DNA from: Eonycteris spelaea
Taxonomy: Eukaryota > Chordata > Mammalia > Chiroptera > Pteropodidae
Reading direction: 5' to 3'
Length of the DNA: 64,000 bases
NCBI GenBank assembly: GCA_003508835.1
Contig: PUFA01000006.1
Location: forward strand, 7,564,001 to 7,628,000
Shown here: one piece after another, positions 52,240-61,662 of the stretch
Layout of the letters: each line of letters opens with the position of its first letter
Position numbering within the stretch: position 1 is the first letter of the stretch
The notes under the pieces: generated by a model
Told to the model about the DNA's origin: nothing
Database searches by the model: none
The model's input: the letters and a program-made list of their open reading frames with translations, nothing else
Made by a program: the position numbers and the translations under genes

Positions 52240-52337
52240 TCATCTCACTGAATCCCCACAGCAATCCTTTAAGGCCCTTAACCTTATTATCCCCACTTTG
52301 CCGATGAGGAACCTAAGTCTTCAGAAGATAAATATGA
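52240..52337 (-). mobile_element. MIR SINE fragment (antisense), cut by an L1 insertion
   Basis: TGCATCATCTCACTGAATCC, CCACAGCAATCCTTTAAGGC and TTATTATCCCCACTTTGCCG, then GATGAGGAACCTAAG, are reversed MIR. It stops at the L1 target site. Confidence 0.75.
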
Positions 52338-52349
52338 ATGGTCCAAGGG

Positions 52350-52777
52350 TATTATGCTGAGTGAAATAAGTCAGACAGAGAAAGGCAAACACTGCATGAT
52401 CTCATTTATATGTGGGACCTGAAGAACAAAACAGATGAACAAACAAAACAGAAACAGACGCACAGATACAGAGGACACACTGACGGCGGCCGGATGGGCG
52501 GTAATTGGGGGGCTGGGTGAACAAAAGTGAAGGGACTAAGAAGTGCACGTTGGTACTTACTAATTAGTCACGGGGACGTAAAGGACAGAATAGGGAATGT
52601 AGTCAATAATATTGTAATCACTGTGTAGAGTGCCGGGTGAGCACTAGATCGACTGAAGGATCACTTCATAAATAATATAAACGTCTAACCGCTGTGCTGT
52701 ACACCTGAAACTAATATAAAATGATATCGCATGTCAACTCTGATTGGAAAAATAAACAAACAAACAATAAAACACGG
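52350..52777 (+). mobile_element. LINE-1 3' end (sense), 5' truncated, with target-site duplication
   Basis: GCTGAGTGAAATAAGTCAGA, CACTGCATGATCTCATTTAT and GGACCTGAAGAACAAAACAG mark the end of the L1 body and the 3' UTR start. AATAGGGAATGTAGTCAATA and GTACACCTGAAACTAATATA close the 3' UTR before an A-rich tail (AATAAACAAACAAACAATAA). Flanks ATGGTCCAAGGG (52338-52349) and ATGGTCCCAGGG (52778-52789) match at 11 of 12 bases. It is one of the younger elements in the window. Confidence 0.9.
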
Positions 52778-52884
52778 ATGGTCCCAGGGCATCCTGCTAG
52801 GAAGCGGTCCAGCGGAACTGTGATTCGGGGCCTGTCCTGTTGCAAAAACCCAGGGCTTGCACCAGCGTATCGGGCCCTTCACGA

Positions 52885-53225
52885 TGACTTCGTCAACTCC
52901 GGCTGCTATAACAAATGGCCATAGACAAAGTGGCTTCAATAAACTTGTTTTCACCGTTCTGGAGGCTAGAAGCCCAGACCGAAGTGCTGGCAGATGCAGG
53001 ATTCGGGGAGGCCTCCCTTCCTGGTTTGCAGAAGGCGGCCTGCGTCCTCGCATGGTGGAGAGCAATGACAACAAGCACGCTCTGTCACGTCCCTTCTTAC
53101 GAGGGCACTAATCCCATCATGAGGGTTCCATCCTCAGGACCTAATTACCTCCCAAAGGCCCCATCCCCAAATACCCTCACGTGGGAGAGGAGGGGAAAAC
53201 AAAAATTCAGTCCATTAACACCCGG
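52885..53225 (-). mobile_element. MaLR LTR, MST/MLT1-like (antisense)
   Basis: CTCCGGCTGCTATAACAAAT, CCGTTCTGGAGGCTAGAAGC, GCAGATGCAGGATTCGGGGA, CTTACGAGGGCACTAATCCC and ATCATGAGGGTTCCATCCTC lead to CCTAATTACCTCCCAAAGGC and AATTCAGTCCATTAACA. Clear and nearly full length. Confidence 0.93.
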
Positions 53226-53429
53226 TTCGGGAAGTGGGTGCTTCCTGCAGGAGAGGCCCCCAGGGTCCGCTTTCCCACAAAGAACAAAACCATGAAGCTC
53301 CAGACAGTCCCCCAGGCTGTCTTTCATGTAGCCAGGAAACACAGAGACGTCCTGGCTGTGTCCTCCAGGTCTCCACCCACCCCTACTCCCACGCCACTGG
53401 GCTGCCAGCCCGCACTGCCTACAGCCTCC

Positions 53430-53640
53430 CGCCCAGGAGCATTAATTGAAAATTAATCCACTCGGTGTGTGCCGATGTGCAAATCAAAGCTAAGTGTCTC
53501 AATTAGGAAGAGAAATGGAGTCAGGCACTCTTCTCAGGCACAGCTTATTTATGGGAATAATATCATTTTTAATGAGGGGAGCTACTAAAAGGCACAACAA
53601 ATGCAACATTTAATAGAAAAAAAATTACAGCATTCCATCA
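53430..53640. promoter_or_regulatory. Strong candidate conserved noncoding element
   Basis: GCATTAATTGAAAATTAATC (53439-53458), GATGTGCAAATCAAAGC, CTCAATTAGG, TATCATTTTTAATGAGGGG and GCAACATTTAATAG form a dense series of TAAT-core words in unique sequence. GTGCAAATCAAAGC resembles an octamer/TCF-type composite. Function is inferred. Confidence 0.45.
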
Positions 53641-53689
53641 GCGGAACGCTGCCGGGAGGGTGGATGCTGGGGACACACGAACACCCGGG

Positions 53690-53830
53690 AATCTATCTAT
53701 GGTTGTGTGGGCGCCTGGATACGAGCCTCTGTGAGTGCACGTGCATCTGTGCGTGCACAGGCCCGTCCACATTCATGTCCATGTCTGAATATGTGAGAAT
53801 GTGCATATGTGTGCCTGGGTCTGGGGGGAA
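53690..53830. repeat. Degenerate TG-rich tract
   Basis: GTGAGTGCACGTGCATCTGT, GCGTGCACAGG and GTGCATATGTGTGCCTGG are TG-rich with interruptions, a shorter relative of the tracts at 6.3, 37.3 and 46 kb. Confidence 0.6.
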
Positions 53831-54564
53831 GGGCGAAGCATTTCTGCATTTTGGCTACAGAAAGTGGATTTCTTATCTGCTGCCTAAAGTATCCCCGTTG
53901 AGGGTCCTGGGCCAGCCAGCTAAGGGAGTCCTGATCCAATTCCCTGGAGAATTGTAGGTCTCTGTCACCCACCTCCATGGAGGGTCCATCAGAGGGAGTA
54001 ATTAGACCCCGGGGGCCCAGCTTTCTCTGGGCTCTCCTTGCCACATGTGGGCCATGGTTGTCCCAGCTGCAAGACAAGGCCTTCTGGCCTCCACCCCACC
54101 ATGGCCTCAGCATTAACACCTAAGAAATGGGAATGTGGACAGCTCAGAATCCACCCTGCCTTCCCAGTGCCCCCGACACAAGATGCACCCACCAATTTCC
54201 TTGCCTCTGCTCATGTGGAACATTTCTTGAAATGCAGGTCTCAACCCCGTCCTCACTTCTGTGCCAGGAGTAGCCCCCCACTACCCTCACTACTCCCCAC
54301 AGGCAGTTATCTGACCCCCGCCCCTCCATCCTCATGAGGCTCCTCCTGAGAAGTCAGTGTCCTTGCCCATCAGCTGGGAATCACAGCAGGGCCTGCCTCC
54401 TAGGGAGGTGGCTTGCAGTGAGAATGAATGAGACACATGATATACTCAGTGTGCCCATCAGCAGCTCAGGATTAAGATTAGCTTTATCACTATGATCAGA
54501 GTTACAATGGCCCCCTCTGTCACCTCTTCCCAGATCCATATAAACCCTGGAAGGCACAGAGGGT
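53831..54564. other. Unique sequence, nothing recognised
   Basis: No repeat family or gene is named. Confidence 0.35.
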
Positions 54565-54665
54565 GGATTTTTATCCAAAAGAGGAACCTGAAGCTCGGAG
54601 AGGTTGAGAGGTGTGCCTGAGACCACACACAGCAGGTGTGAACATCAAAAGTTCTGCAGAGGTGC
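54565..54665 (-). mobile_element. MIR SINE fragment (antisense)
   Basis: AAGAGGAACCTGAAGCTCGG, AGAGGTTGAGAGGTGTGCCT and GACCACACACAGCAGG are reversed MIR core. Confidence 0.75.
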
Positions 54666-54756
54666 CAAAGGCCACTGGAACCCAGGCCTCCTGGGGCCAA
54701 GACCTGCACTCTCCCAGCTCAGAGGAGCTTAGGGGCTCTAAACCAGGGACTCAGGT

Positions 54757-54962
54757 TTAACCTAACTATGCCTCCCACCAGCTCCGTGACTTTGGACTCG
54801 TTCCTTAACCTCTCTGTGCTTCTGTTTTTTCATCAATAAAATAAGGTGATAACAGCACTTACTCTGTGGAGTTTTGTCAAGGTTAAATGAACGAATACCC
54901 ACAAAGCACTTAGAATCAGTCCTGGTACATGATAAACGATCAGTATATATTGAGAGATTCTT
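54757..54962 (+). mobile_element. MIR SINE (sense)
   Basis: ACTCGTTCCTTAACCTCTCT, GTGCTTCTGTTTTTTCATCA, GTCAAGGTTAAATGAACGAA, AAAGCACTTAGAATCAGTCC and GGTACATGATAAACGATCAG follow MIR order to its 3' end. Confidence 0.9.
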
Positions 54963-55304
54963 ACTAATATTAGGCCACCGTACCCCCAAATCATTCTCTC
55001 CCTGGTCAGGCAGCAAGATCATCCAACAAGCAGTCTTTGAAGATCCTCGAGGCAGGGCCTTCCCCTCCCCCAGCTGCCCAGCAGTGGGGCCGACACAAAG
55101 TCCATGGCCTGGGCAGGGTGCTTTCCTATACATGGTCATTATTCATCGAGCCGCATACTTGTGTTTTGCACCTGTTTCTGTATGTGTGTTATATTTGAAA
55201 CGTGTTTAAGTAAAATAACAGTAATAAAATAAAATCAAGCAGGGGAAGAGGGAGTCGTGCCCACTAGAGGGGTATGAACTAAACAGTGGAATTTGTGGTC
55301 ATTC

Positions 55305-55430
55305 ATTTAATGTCTGCCTCCGTGACCTTATGCAAGAACCATGTCTGTCTCCTTTCCTGCAGTACTCCAGCACCTAGAAAAATGTCTGGACGTAGTAGGT
55401 AGTCAATTATCATTGAACAGAGGGAGGGGA
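55305..55430 (+). mobile_element. LINE-2 3' tail (sense)
   Basis: CATGTCTGTCTCCTTTCCTG, CAGTACTCCAGCACCTAGAA and GGACGTAGTAGGTAGTCAAT, then ATCATTGAACAGAGGG, form an L2 terminus. Confidence 0.75.
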
Positions 55431-55574
55431 CTGAGGGCAGGCTCTCCCCTGGGTGGAGATCTGAGTCCTTGGGCCCTCAGTCTCAAGAAACTTCCTCCCC
55501 AGACCAGTAGCCAAACCAGAGGTTCCCTCCTCCCTCTCAGACCCCAGGCACCTCCAGATTGACGACATTTGAAA

Positions 55575-55710
55575 GTTAACTTCCCACAAAAGTCACTCTC
55601 CAGGATTAATATTTATTTCTTATGAAATTTAAATTTTTCAGGGTAATTAAATTTTTATTCGTCGTGAGTTATAGATAAAAATATTTATAACTTTCCCTTT
55701 TGTGCCACTG
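55575..55710. promoter_or_regulatory. Candidate conserved element, very AT-rich with CpG
   Basis: GGATTAATATTTATTTCTTA, GAAATTTAAATTTTTCAGGG, TAATTAAATTTTTATTCGTC and GATAAAAATATTTATAAC form an AT-rich island in GC-rich surroundings. CGTCG is retained (about 55660), which is unusual in neutral AT-rich mammalian DNA. Function is inferred. Confidence 0.4.
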
Positions 55711-56234
55711 AGGATGAGGCTTGGATGGAACCAATTACCCAGGTCTCTTCCTGGTAACTGCTCCCAGGTCAGGGGCAGGAAGAAGGTCAGAGGGGCTGGC
55801 TGGGGTGACAGCTGGCATCTGTCACCCCAGGCAACTGTGCCAGCTCTGCCTCCTGCATCTGAGCAGGGGCGGTGATAGGAAAAAGGGAGGGCTCAGATCC
55901 ATCCCACCCCCAGCTTCCTGACAAATAACAGTAGGAGTTGGAAATCAGGGCCAGAAAGAGAGGCCAGAAGGAGGCTGGGAGAAGACAGGAAAATGAAACT
56001 AGAGAATGAGCCAAAGAGAAAGGGATAGAGAGCAGAGTGAGAGGATCCACACCTTCCCGCCCCAGCATGGAACATGGTAGAATGGGCTGTCAAAGGCAGC
56101 ACACGTTGCCAAGGAGATTACGGCTCTTGGCTCTGGGGCCTCTTAAATCACTTGTGCCCGGAATCATCGTGAGCATCCTCTGAGGTGAGGAGCAGACTGA
56201 AGGGTGTAACTTCAGCAGAGAGTGGGGCAGCATG
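55711..56234. other. Unique sequence, nothing recognised
   Basis: A repeated word GGTGACAGCTGGCATCTGTC at about 55803 forms a weak inverted repeat with its surroundings. Otherwise nothing is named. Confidence 0.35.
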
Positions 56235-56410
56235 GCAGGGGGGCCACAAGTTCTGAAGCCAGGCAGGTCAGCATTCAAATCCTAGTTCTAAATGACGTGG
56301 GGCCATGTGACATGACCTCTCTGAACATCAGTTTCCTCATCTGTAAAACAGGGTCCTGAAGATCACATCGGATGATTTGTAAAGGGTCCGGCACATGGCT
56401 TGGGTTTCAT
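56235..56410 (+). mobile_element. MIR SINE (sense)
   Basis: AAGTTCTGAAGCCAGGCAGG, CATTCAAATCCTAGTTCTAA, GACCTCTCTGAACATCAGTT, TCCTCATCTGTAAAACAGGG and GGTCCGGCACATGGC follow MIR. Confidence 0.88.
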
Positions 56411-56708
56411 TAATGGTAGAGGATCCTGGGCTATCTATAAGCTAACGGGGAGCTCACTTCCTTACAAGGATGGTCAGCTCGGTTGGAAAACCCGTCTTCT
56501 CATGAAACCTGAACCCTACACCGTTAAAACTGGGGCTAGCGGGACTCCTTCTGATTTCATATTTGTTGCTCTGGAACACAAGCGCCTCGGGTACTGGGAG
56601 ATCAGAACCCACCCTCAGAACTCTCCCAGGCCCACCACACGGGCTATCCGCCCAGCCTCAAATCTGCCCACAAACTCGCCTCCTTGCTACGAGACTGCTT
56701 GGTCCCAC

Positions 56709-56762
56709 GTGGCCCTCAGTACAACAATGTTACAAGTGGCCCTCAGTACAACAATGTTACAA
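56709..56762. repeat. Perfect 27-bp tandem duplication
   Basis: The unit starting GTGGCCCTCAGTACAACAAT and ending GTTACAA occurs twice without a mismatch (56709-56735 and 56736-56762). A third start GTGGC follows. A perfect match points to a recent event or an assembly artefact. The length is nine codons, but no real gene is evident. Confidence 0.95.
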
Positions 56763-56999
56763 GTGGCATGACACACAGCCATCCCCACGCAATGATCTGG
56801 GGGAGAGATCACACCGACAGGGCTACATTAACAGTGACACGCAAGCAGACACCCGCCGTGGCCTCCTCTCCCCTCCTCCCGTGCGCCGGAGCTCCGAAGT
56901 CCGGACTGGACAAGGGCCAGGATTCACCTCCCTACCGCCTGTGGGCAGGGACCAGCCTCATCCTTCCTCCTTCCTCACCTTGCCTGGCTGCTGCACTTG

Positions 57000-57200
57000 T
57001 GCTTACTAATTAGACCTGTCACCTGCCTTGAATCATTCTCAGGCCGGGCTGGGGAGGTCATTAAGCCGGAGATGGATAAGTGCTAAACCAGCCCCGCTCT
57101 GAAGATTTACAAGGCTCAAGCTGGGGAGGATTTATAAGGTTTGTTAAATTTCTAATTGAGTTTGGAGTGCAGTGCCACAGTCTCAGTGACCATGCCGCAT
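57000..57200. promoter_or_regulatory. Candidate conserved noncoding element (homeodomain/E-box)
   Basis: GCTTACTAATTAGACCTGTC with CACCTG, GGTCATTAAGCCGGAGATGG, GATTTATAAGGTTTGTTAAA, TTTCTAATTGAGTTTGG and GACGATAATGAAAAC lie in 200 bp of unique DNA. Function is inferred. Confidence 0.45.
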
Positions 57201-57439
57201 GGACGATAATGAAAACAAGTGCACCCATCCCTCACGCTCTAGGAAGACGGCGGCCTCCCCACTTCCCCCCACCACCCCCACCAGCCTGGCTGCACAGGCC
57301 AAGGGCTGCCAAAAGACCTTGTGGTCCAGTGGGCAGCCCCAGCCAAGCCACTCAGCACACCTTGCCAGCTCTAGACCCACAGATCAACCTGGCAAAAAGC
57401 CACAGGCCCAGCGTCCGTTTGCAGTTGGTTGGTTGTCTG

Positions 57440-57735
57440 GATTTGTTGTTTGTTTGCTCTCTTTTTTTTTTCTTTTTTTGAATAGCTAATACACCCACAC
57501 AGTTCAAAATTCAAAGACCATAAAGGACATCCAGAGTAAATCTCTCTCCCACCCTGTCTCTCAGCCACCCAGTTCCCCTTTCTGGGGGGGAACCAGCGAT
57601 GTTATCAGTTTCTGGCAAATCATTCAAGATACACACACAGACACACAGAGCAAATATATATACATATATGTATATTCTTTTGTATATATGCATATTTTCC
57701 CCTTTGATATACACCCTTAGTTACCTTGCTTTGTT
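57440..57735 (-). mobile_element. Old LINE-1 3'-region fragment (antisense)
   Basis: After a T-rich start come CAGTTCAAAATTCAAAGACC, ATCTCTCTCCCACCCTGTCT, CTCAGCCACCCAGTTCCCCT and GGAACCAGCGATGTTATCAG. They are followed by AATATATATACATATATG and ACCTTGCTTTGTTCAGTTAA. This is a common reversed L1 3' UTR-type sequence. Confidence 0.6.
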
Positions 57736-57985
57736 CAGTTAATACCAGAGCTTAGGGATCTAAACTAGAAGCCGATTGGTCAAACGTTTGGGCTCAGCTT
57801 TGCCCCACAATGTGCAGAAGCTGGCTCATCCCTGCTCACAAGGGCCAGTTGTGACCATCTCTTCCCAACTTCAAGTTCAGTGATGTCATGTTGGTAGCTT
57901 AAAATTCTGTGGGAGCATTTACATGACAGAAATTAACAAATACCACAAATCAAGGCTCTTTTTGTTTGGAGAGCTGGGTTTTAAA
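57736..57985. mobile_element. hAT-Charlie element, MER58/MER20-like
   Basis: CCATCTCTTCCCAACTTCAA, GTTCAGTGATGTCATGTTGG, ATGACAGAAATTAACAAATA and CCACAAATCAAGGCTCTTTT resemble MER58-type nonautonomous hAT elements. Ends are not resolved. Confidence 0.5.
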
Positions 57986-58200
57986 CATTGACAAGCACAC
58001 CACCAGTTTTGCCACTTGTGAGCTGTGTGACCTCAGGCAAGTCACTTGACCTCTCTGAGCCTCAGTTTGTTCATGTCTAAAATGAGTACAAAATAGTATT
58101 ATAGTGTGGCTGTGAGGATTAAATAAAATAATACATGTGAACGTTCAGCACCATTCTTACCACAGGGTAATTTAGGTGCTGCTGTCAGTGATGATGTGAT
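57986..58200 (+). mobile_element. MIR SINE (sense)
   Basis: GTTTTGCCACTTGTGAGCTG, TGTGACCTCAGGCAAGTCAC, TTGACCTCTCTGAGCCTCAG and GTGGCTGTGAGGATTAAATA are an excellent MIR core. Confidence 0.95.
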
Positions 58201-58414
58201 CTCACTCCGGGCAGCCTTAGGAGGCGGTAGAGGAGGGCCGGAGATGCTGGATGAGTATCAGGTCGGGGTGATGTGGATGACAAGTCTATTCTAAGTGATC
58301 TTCGAGAATAGAAATCAAGACAGTCTCAGGGGGCCAACTCATCAGTATCACCGCCATATCTGTGACGTGGCTATCTCCACGCTGAGCAAGAAGGAAGCAG
58401 AACAAAGCCCCAGG

Positions 58415-58625
58415 CCTGCCATCGAGGGGATCCAGTCTAGTGGGAGAAGGACAGGCATCTAAACAGATGAAGCCATTGTGCTATCCATATAGGCAGTACA
58501 GGGTAACTCCAGGAGAAAACCTGACTCCCCAGGTGGGGGTGCGGGATAGCTACCCAGAGGAGGTACCCTTTACACTGGCCATGGAAAAATGGCCAGGAAC
58601 CCAGACAGAAAAAGGCTGGGCCCGG
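58415..58625 (-). mobile_element. Possible LINE-2 fragment (antisense)
   Basis: GGATCCAGTCTAGTGGGAGA, AGGACAGGCATCTAAACAGA and ACCCAGAGGAGGTACCCTTT resemble the reversed L2 3' region. Diverged. Confidence 0.45.
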
Positions 58626-58644
58626 ACGGTAGAGTTCCAGAGCC

Positions 58645-58748
58645 AGTCCCAGAAAGCAGTTTATTTCTTCTTAGCTCAGAGAGAGGAAGTCACTTGCCTA
58701 ATGTCACACAGCATGGAAGTGACTGAGCCAGGATTCTAATTTAGATCT
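58645..58748 (-). mobile_element. MIR SINE fragment (antisense)
   Basis: GAGAGGAAGTCACTTGCCTA, ATGTCACACAGCATGGAAGT and GACTGAGCCAGGATTCTAAT are reversed MIR. Confidence 0.85.
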
Positions 58749-59284
58749 ACTTGGCCCAGAGCAAGACTGGATCTCCTGCTGCATTGTCTGGTCTTCACCC
58801 AGTCACCAGGCCATCCTGCAAGTTAGTTCCTGTGGCACTGGTAGGATGTCAGGAGCACTTAGCACTCCACACAGTAAGGTGGCATGCCCTCTTCAGCCTC
58901 CTGACAGACAGGTCTCCAACAGAAAGCTCACAGTCTCACACCGGGCAGTCACCGTGGTCAGAAACCCCACACAGAGCCTGAGTTTGGAAAAGCAGAGGCA
59001 TCCAGCACTCTGCAATCCCTAGGGCCCTCCGCAGACCACCAGGGGCTGAACCCCACCCTCAGGGCCCACTGCTCCCTCTGTCTCCTCCCATATCTTGGCT
59101 TTGGTTCTTAAATCAGACACTCCATGGCTTCCTGTCTGAGGTGACTCATGGGGAAGTGGATAAGGGAAGTGGAAAGGGGCACATGTGCCCCAGAGCATCC
59201 CAGAGCCTGGGGCCTATAGGGAAAATTGGTGTGACTCGTTGCTACTGTCTGAAGACTGAGTGGGTGACAGGTGACCCTTCATCC
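58749..59284. other. Unique sequence, nothing recognised
   Basis: No nameable repeat or gene. Confidence 0.35.
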
Positions 59285-59670
59285 CCCTTTCACTAACTCA
59301 ATAATACCATGGGACATCTCCTATTGTGTGCCATGTGGAAGACATGGCCATTGAGGAACAAGTCAGGCAAGGTCCCTGCTCTAGTGGCACTTTCATTCTA
59401 AGGGGAGACAGTGGTAAACCATAAAACCAGGAAACTGGCTAATTTCAGATGGGATGAGTGCTCTAGAAGAATTACACAACAAGGTGGTTGAAGACAGAGA
59501 CAAGGTATGGCCAGGGAGGGCCTCTCTGAGGAGGTAGTAACATCTGGCTGTCACCTGAATGACAGGAAAGAACCAGCCAATGAAGATCTGAGGGAAGATG
59601 TTCCAGGCAGAGGGAATGTGCAGAGTGCAAAGGCTCGAGGCTTTTGAGATGGAGGAGGTCACCTTCTGGA
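59285..59670 (-). mobile_element. LINE-2 3' end (antisense)
   Basis: GTCCCTGCTCTAGTGGCACT, TTCATTCTAAGGGGAGACAG, CCAGGGAGGGCCTCTCTGAG, GAAGATGTTCCAGGCAGAGG and GAATGTGCAGAGTGCAAAGG are reversed L2. Confidence 0.85.
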
Positions 59671-60405
59671 AAGGAAATGGCCTGAGGGGACATTGGGCAC
59701 ACCCAAAACAGAGCGTGCGGTAGAACCAAGCACACTACATGCTGATATTTGACCTCAAACTGTCCTTCCTACTTCCAGGCTTCCATTTCCCCATCAGTGT
59801 ATCGGTCGATAGCAAAAACATTTGAACTTATTAAGAGAATGAAATGAGCCTGCATGTGTGTGAGCCACCTGACTCCTGGGATTACCCTGCTAAGGCCTCG
59901 GGAGTCTGAAGGACATCTGAAGTCCAGAGCAGGAGCATTCCCTGACCTGAGGAGGGGCAGCAAAAGGCTCAGCCCTGGAGGAAGCCAAAGGGTCTGGGAC
60001 AGGTTGGCCAGGTTTCTAGGTCTTTGGAGAGCCCCAAGAATAATAAGGTCACCCTGCTCAGTGATGCCAAAAGGTTTACTTGTTCAAAGGCACAAGGGTC
60101 TAGGGTGTGAGAAGCTACTGATCACTCCGCATAGTCTCCATCCTAGTGGGACCATTTCTTCCCGCCCCCAGGAAGACACAAGGGAATCATTTCCTGAGGT
60201 TCAGGTGAGAAGCCACGGGAAGGTAATTAGCAAGAGACTGACACCTTGAGCCTGAGTCAGGACTCCGAAAAATGCCTTCACATTCCCCACACATATTTAC
60301 ACCACCTGCATACAGGGGCCTATAGGACAGTCAAGCACACAAGGACTTCTACACTCCCAAAGAGGAGCTAGGGCACAAGCCTCTGTTCCAGAATCTAAGC
60401 ATCAA
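59671..60405. other. Unique sequence, nothing recognised
   Basis: No gene or repeat family is named left of the CTCF-type motif. Confidence 0.35.
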
Positions 60406-60419
60406 GCGCCCCCTGGTGG
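60406..60419 (-). promoter_or_regulatory. Perfect CTCF core motif
   Basis: The plus strand reads GCGCCCCCTGGTGG; its reverse complement CCACCAGGGGGCGC fits the CTCF consensus CCASYAGRKGGCRS at every position. CpG is retained. It lies in unique sequence 250 bp from the nearest repeat (L2). CTCF is the zinc-finger insulator and loop-anchor protein. With this orientation a loop would extend to the left of the window. Binding itself cannot be read from sequence. Confidence 0.7.
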
Positions 60420-60671
60420 TAATCATGACAACCCAAAGTCCGGAGACATCAAGTTCTGGATGGGGAACATCTGGCCCAGCCCTCTCCAGCACTGAGAGGA
60501 AACTTCAACAGAGCCCAGGGCTCATCTGGCACATTGCACAGTTCTGGAAGGCAGATGCCCTGACTCTCAGCCCATGCTCACAAGAAAAGGACATGCCCTG
60601 AGATGACATGGGATATGTCCACAGTCACATAGCAAGTAGATTGTACACAGTGGCCATGAAGAGCTCTCACT

Positions 60672-61662
60672 CATCAATTCATTCATTCATTCATTCAATC
60701 TGCTTTATTTAGCATCTATTCTAGATGTGCCAGGCACTGTTCTAGGCATAGATAACCCAAGAGTGACCAAGACAAAGTCTCCGCCCTTGCGAAGCCTGCA
60801 TTCTGCTGAGGGAAAGAGACGACAAGCTCATGAACAAATAAATACTCAGGGTGTCAGGTGGGAATAAGTTCTAGGATGGAAAATAGAGCAGAATAATGGC
60901 ACAAGCAGCAGGGGACTATCTTAGATCAGATAGTCAAAAAGGGCTCTAGGAGGAGGTGACATCTGAGCTGAGACCCAATGAAGAGATAGGGGAAAGCATT
61001 CCAGGCAATGGAAAGAGGACGTCACACTTAAAGCAGGTGGGGTCCTTGACACATTCCAGTGACAGCAAAAAGGCCTGGGTGGCCAGAATGGACCAAGCAA
61101 GAGGAGAGGGAAGAAGATGAGGTGAGAGAGGTGGTGGAGGCCATATCATAAGGACCTTAGACTTCATTCTATGTTGTGCTAGGAAGTCATCGGAGGGTTG
61201 TGAACCACCATAATGGGGATCACATTTTTATGGGCTCACTAGTTGCCAAAGGAAAAAGAGACTGTGAGGGGACAAGGAATGAAAGCATTTCGTTGGGAGT
61301 TGGGAGACAGTTTTGAGATTGCAGAGGAGTGATGGTGGTAGCTTTAATCAGTTAGGGGGGAATGAAAGGGTGTCAGATTCGGATGTCAAGCCAAAAGGAG
61401 TTGCCGAGGTGCTGACACAGGATGTGAGGGAAAGGAGGAAAAATGGATGAGACAGAAAGGCTTTTTGCCTGAACACCTGGGTGAATATTTCCTGAGATGA
61501 GTAAGACAGGAAAGAGATATTTGGCAGGGGCGGAATCAAGAATTCCACTTGGACATGGTGAGTTTGAGGCACTAGTCACGAGTATTCCAAGTTGGACATA
61601 ACACTCTGAAGTTCAAGGTGAATGTGGGAGTCATGAGCACATAGATGGGGTGTAAAGGCATG
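60672..61662 (-). mobile_element. Long LINE-2 (antisense, about 990 bp)
   Basis: The element starts at the (ATTC)n tail (60678-60698). It runs through GTGCCAGGCACTGTTCTAGG, CATTCTGCTGAGGGAAAGAG, GAGGAGGTGACATCTGAGCT, AGCATTCCAGGCAATGG and AGTGACAGCAAAAAGGCCTG. It ends with CACTTGGACATGGTGAGTTT, TGGGAGTCATGAGCACATAG and ATGGGGTGTAAAGGCATGG. The far end reaches into the C-terminal RT-domain region on the minus strand, with no intact frame. Most L2 pieces are under 400 bp, so this copy is unusually long. Confidence 0.9.

Noticed and set aside
56400..56771. Frame with a repeated nine-residue segment
   Set aside because: The 27-bp tandem duplication keeps frame by chance. There is no homology or exon signal, and the alternative frame is also open.
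59028..59045. CTCF-like word CCACCAGGGG
   Set aside because: Only the first ten bases fit; the essential GGC part is replaced by CTGA.
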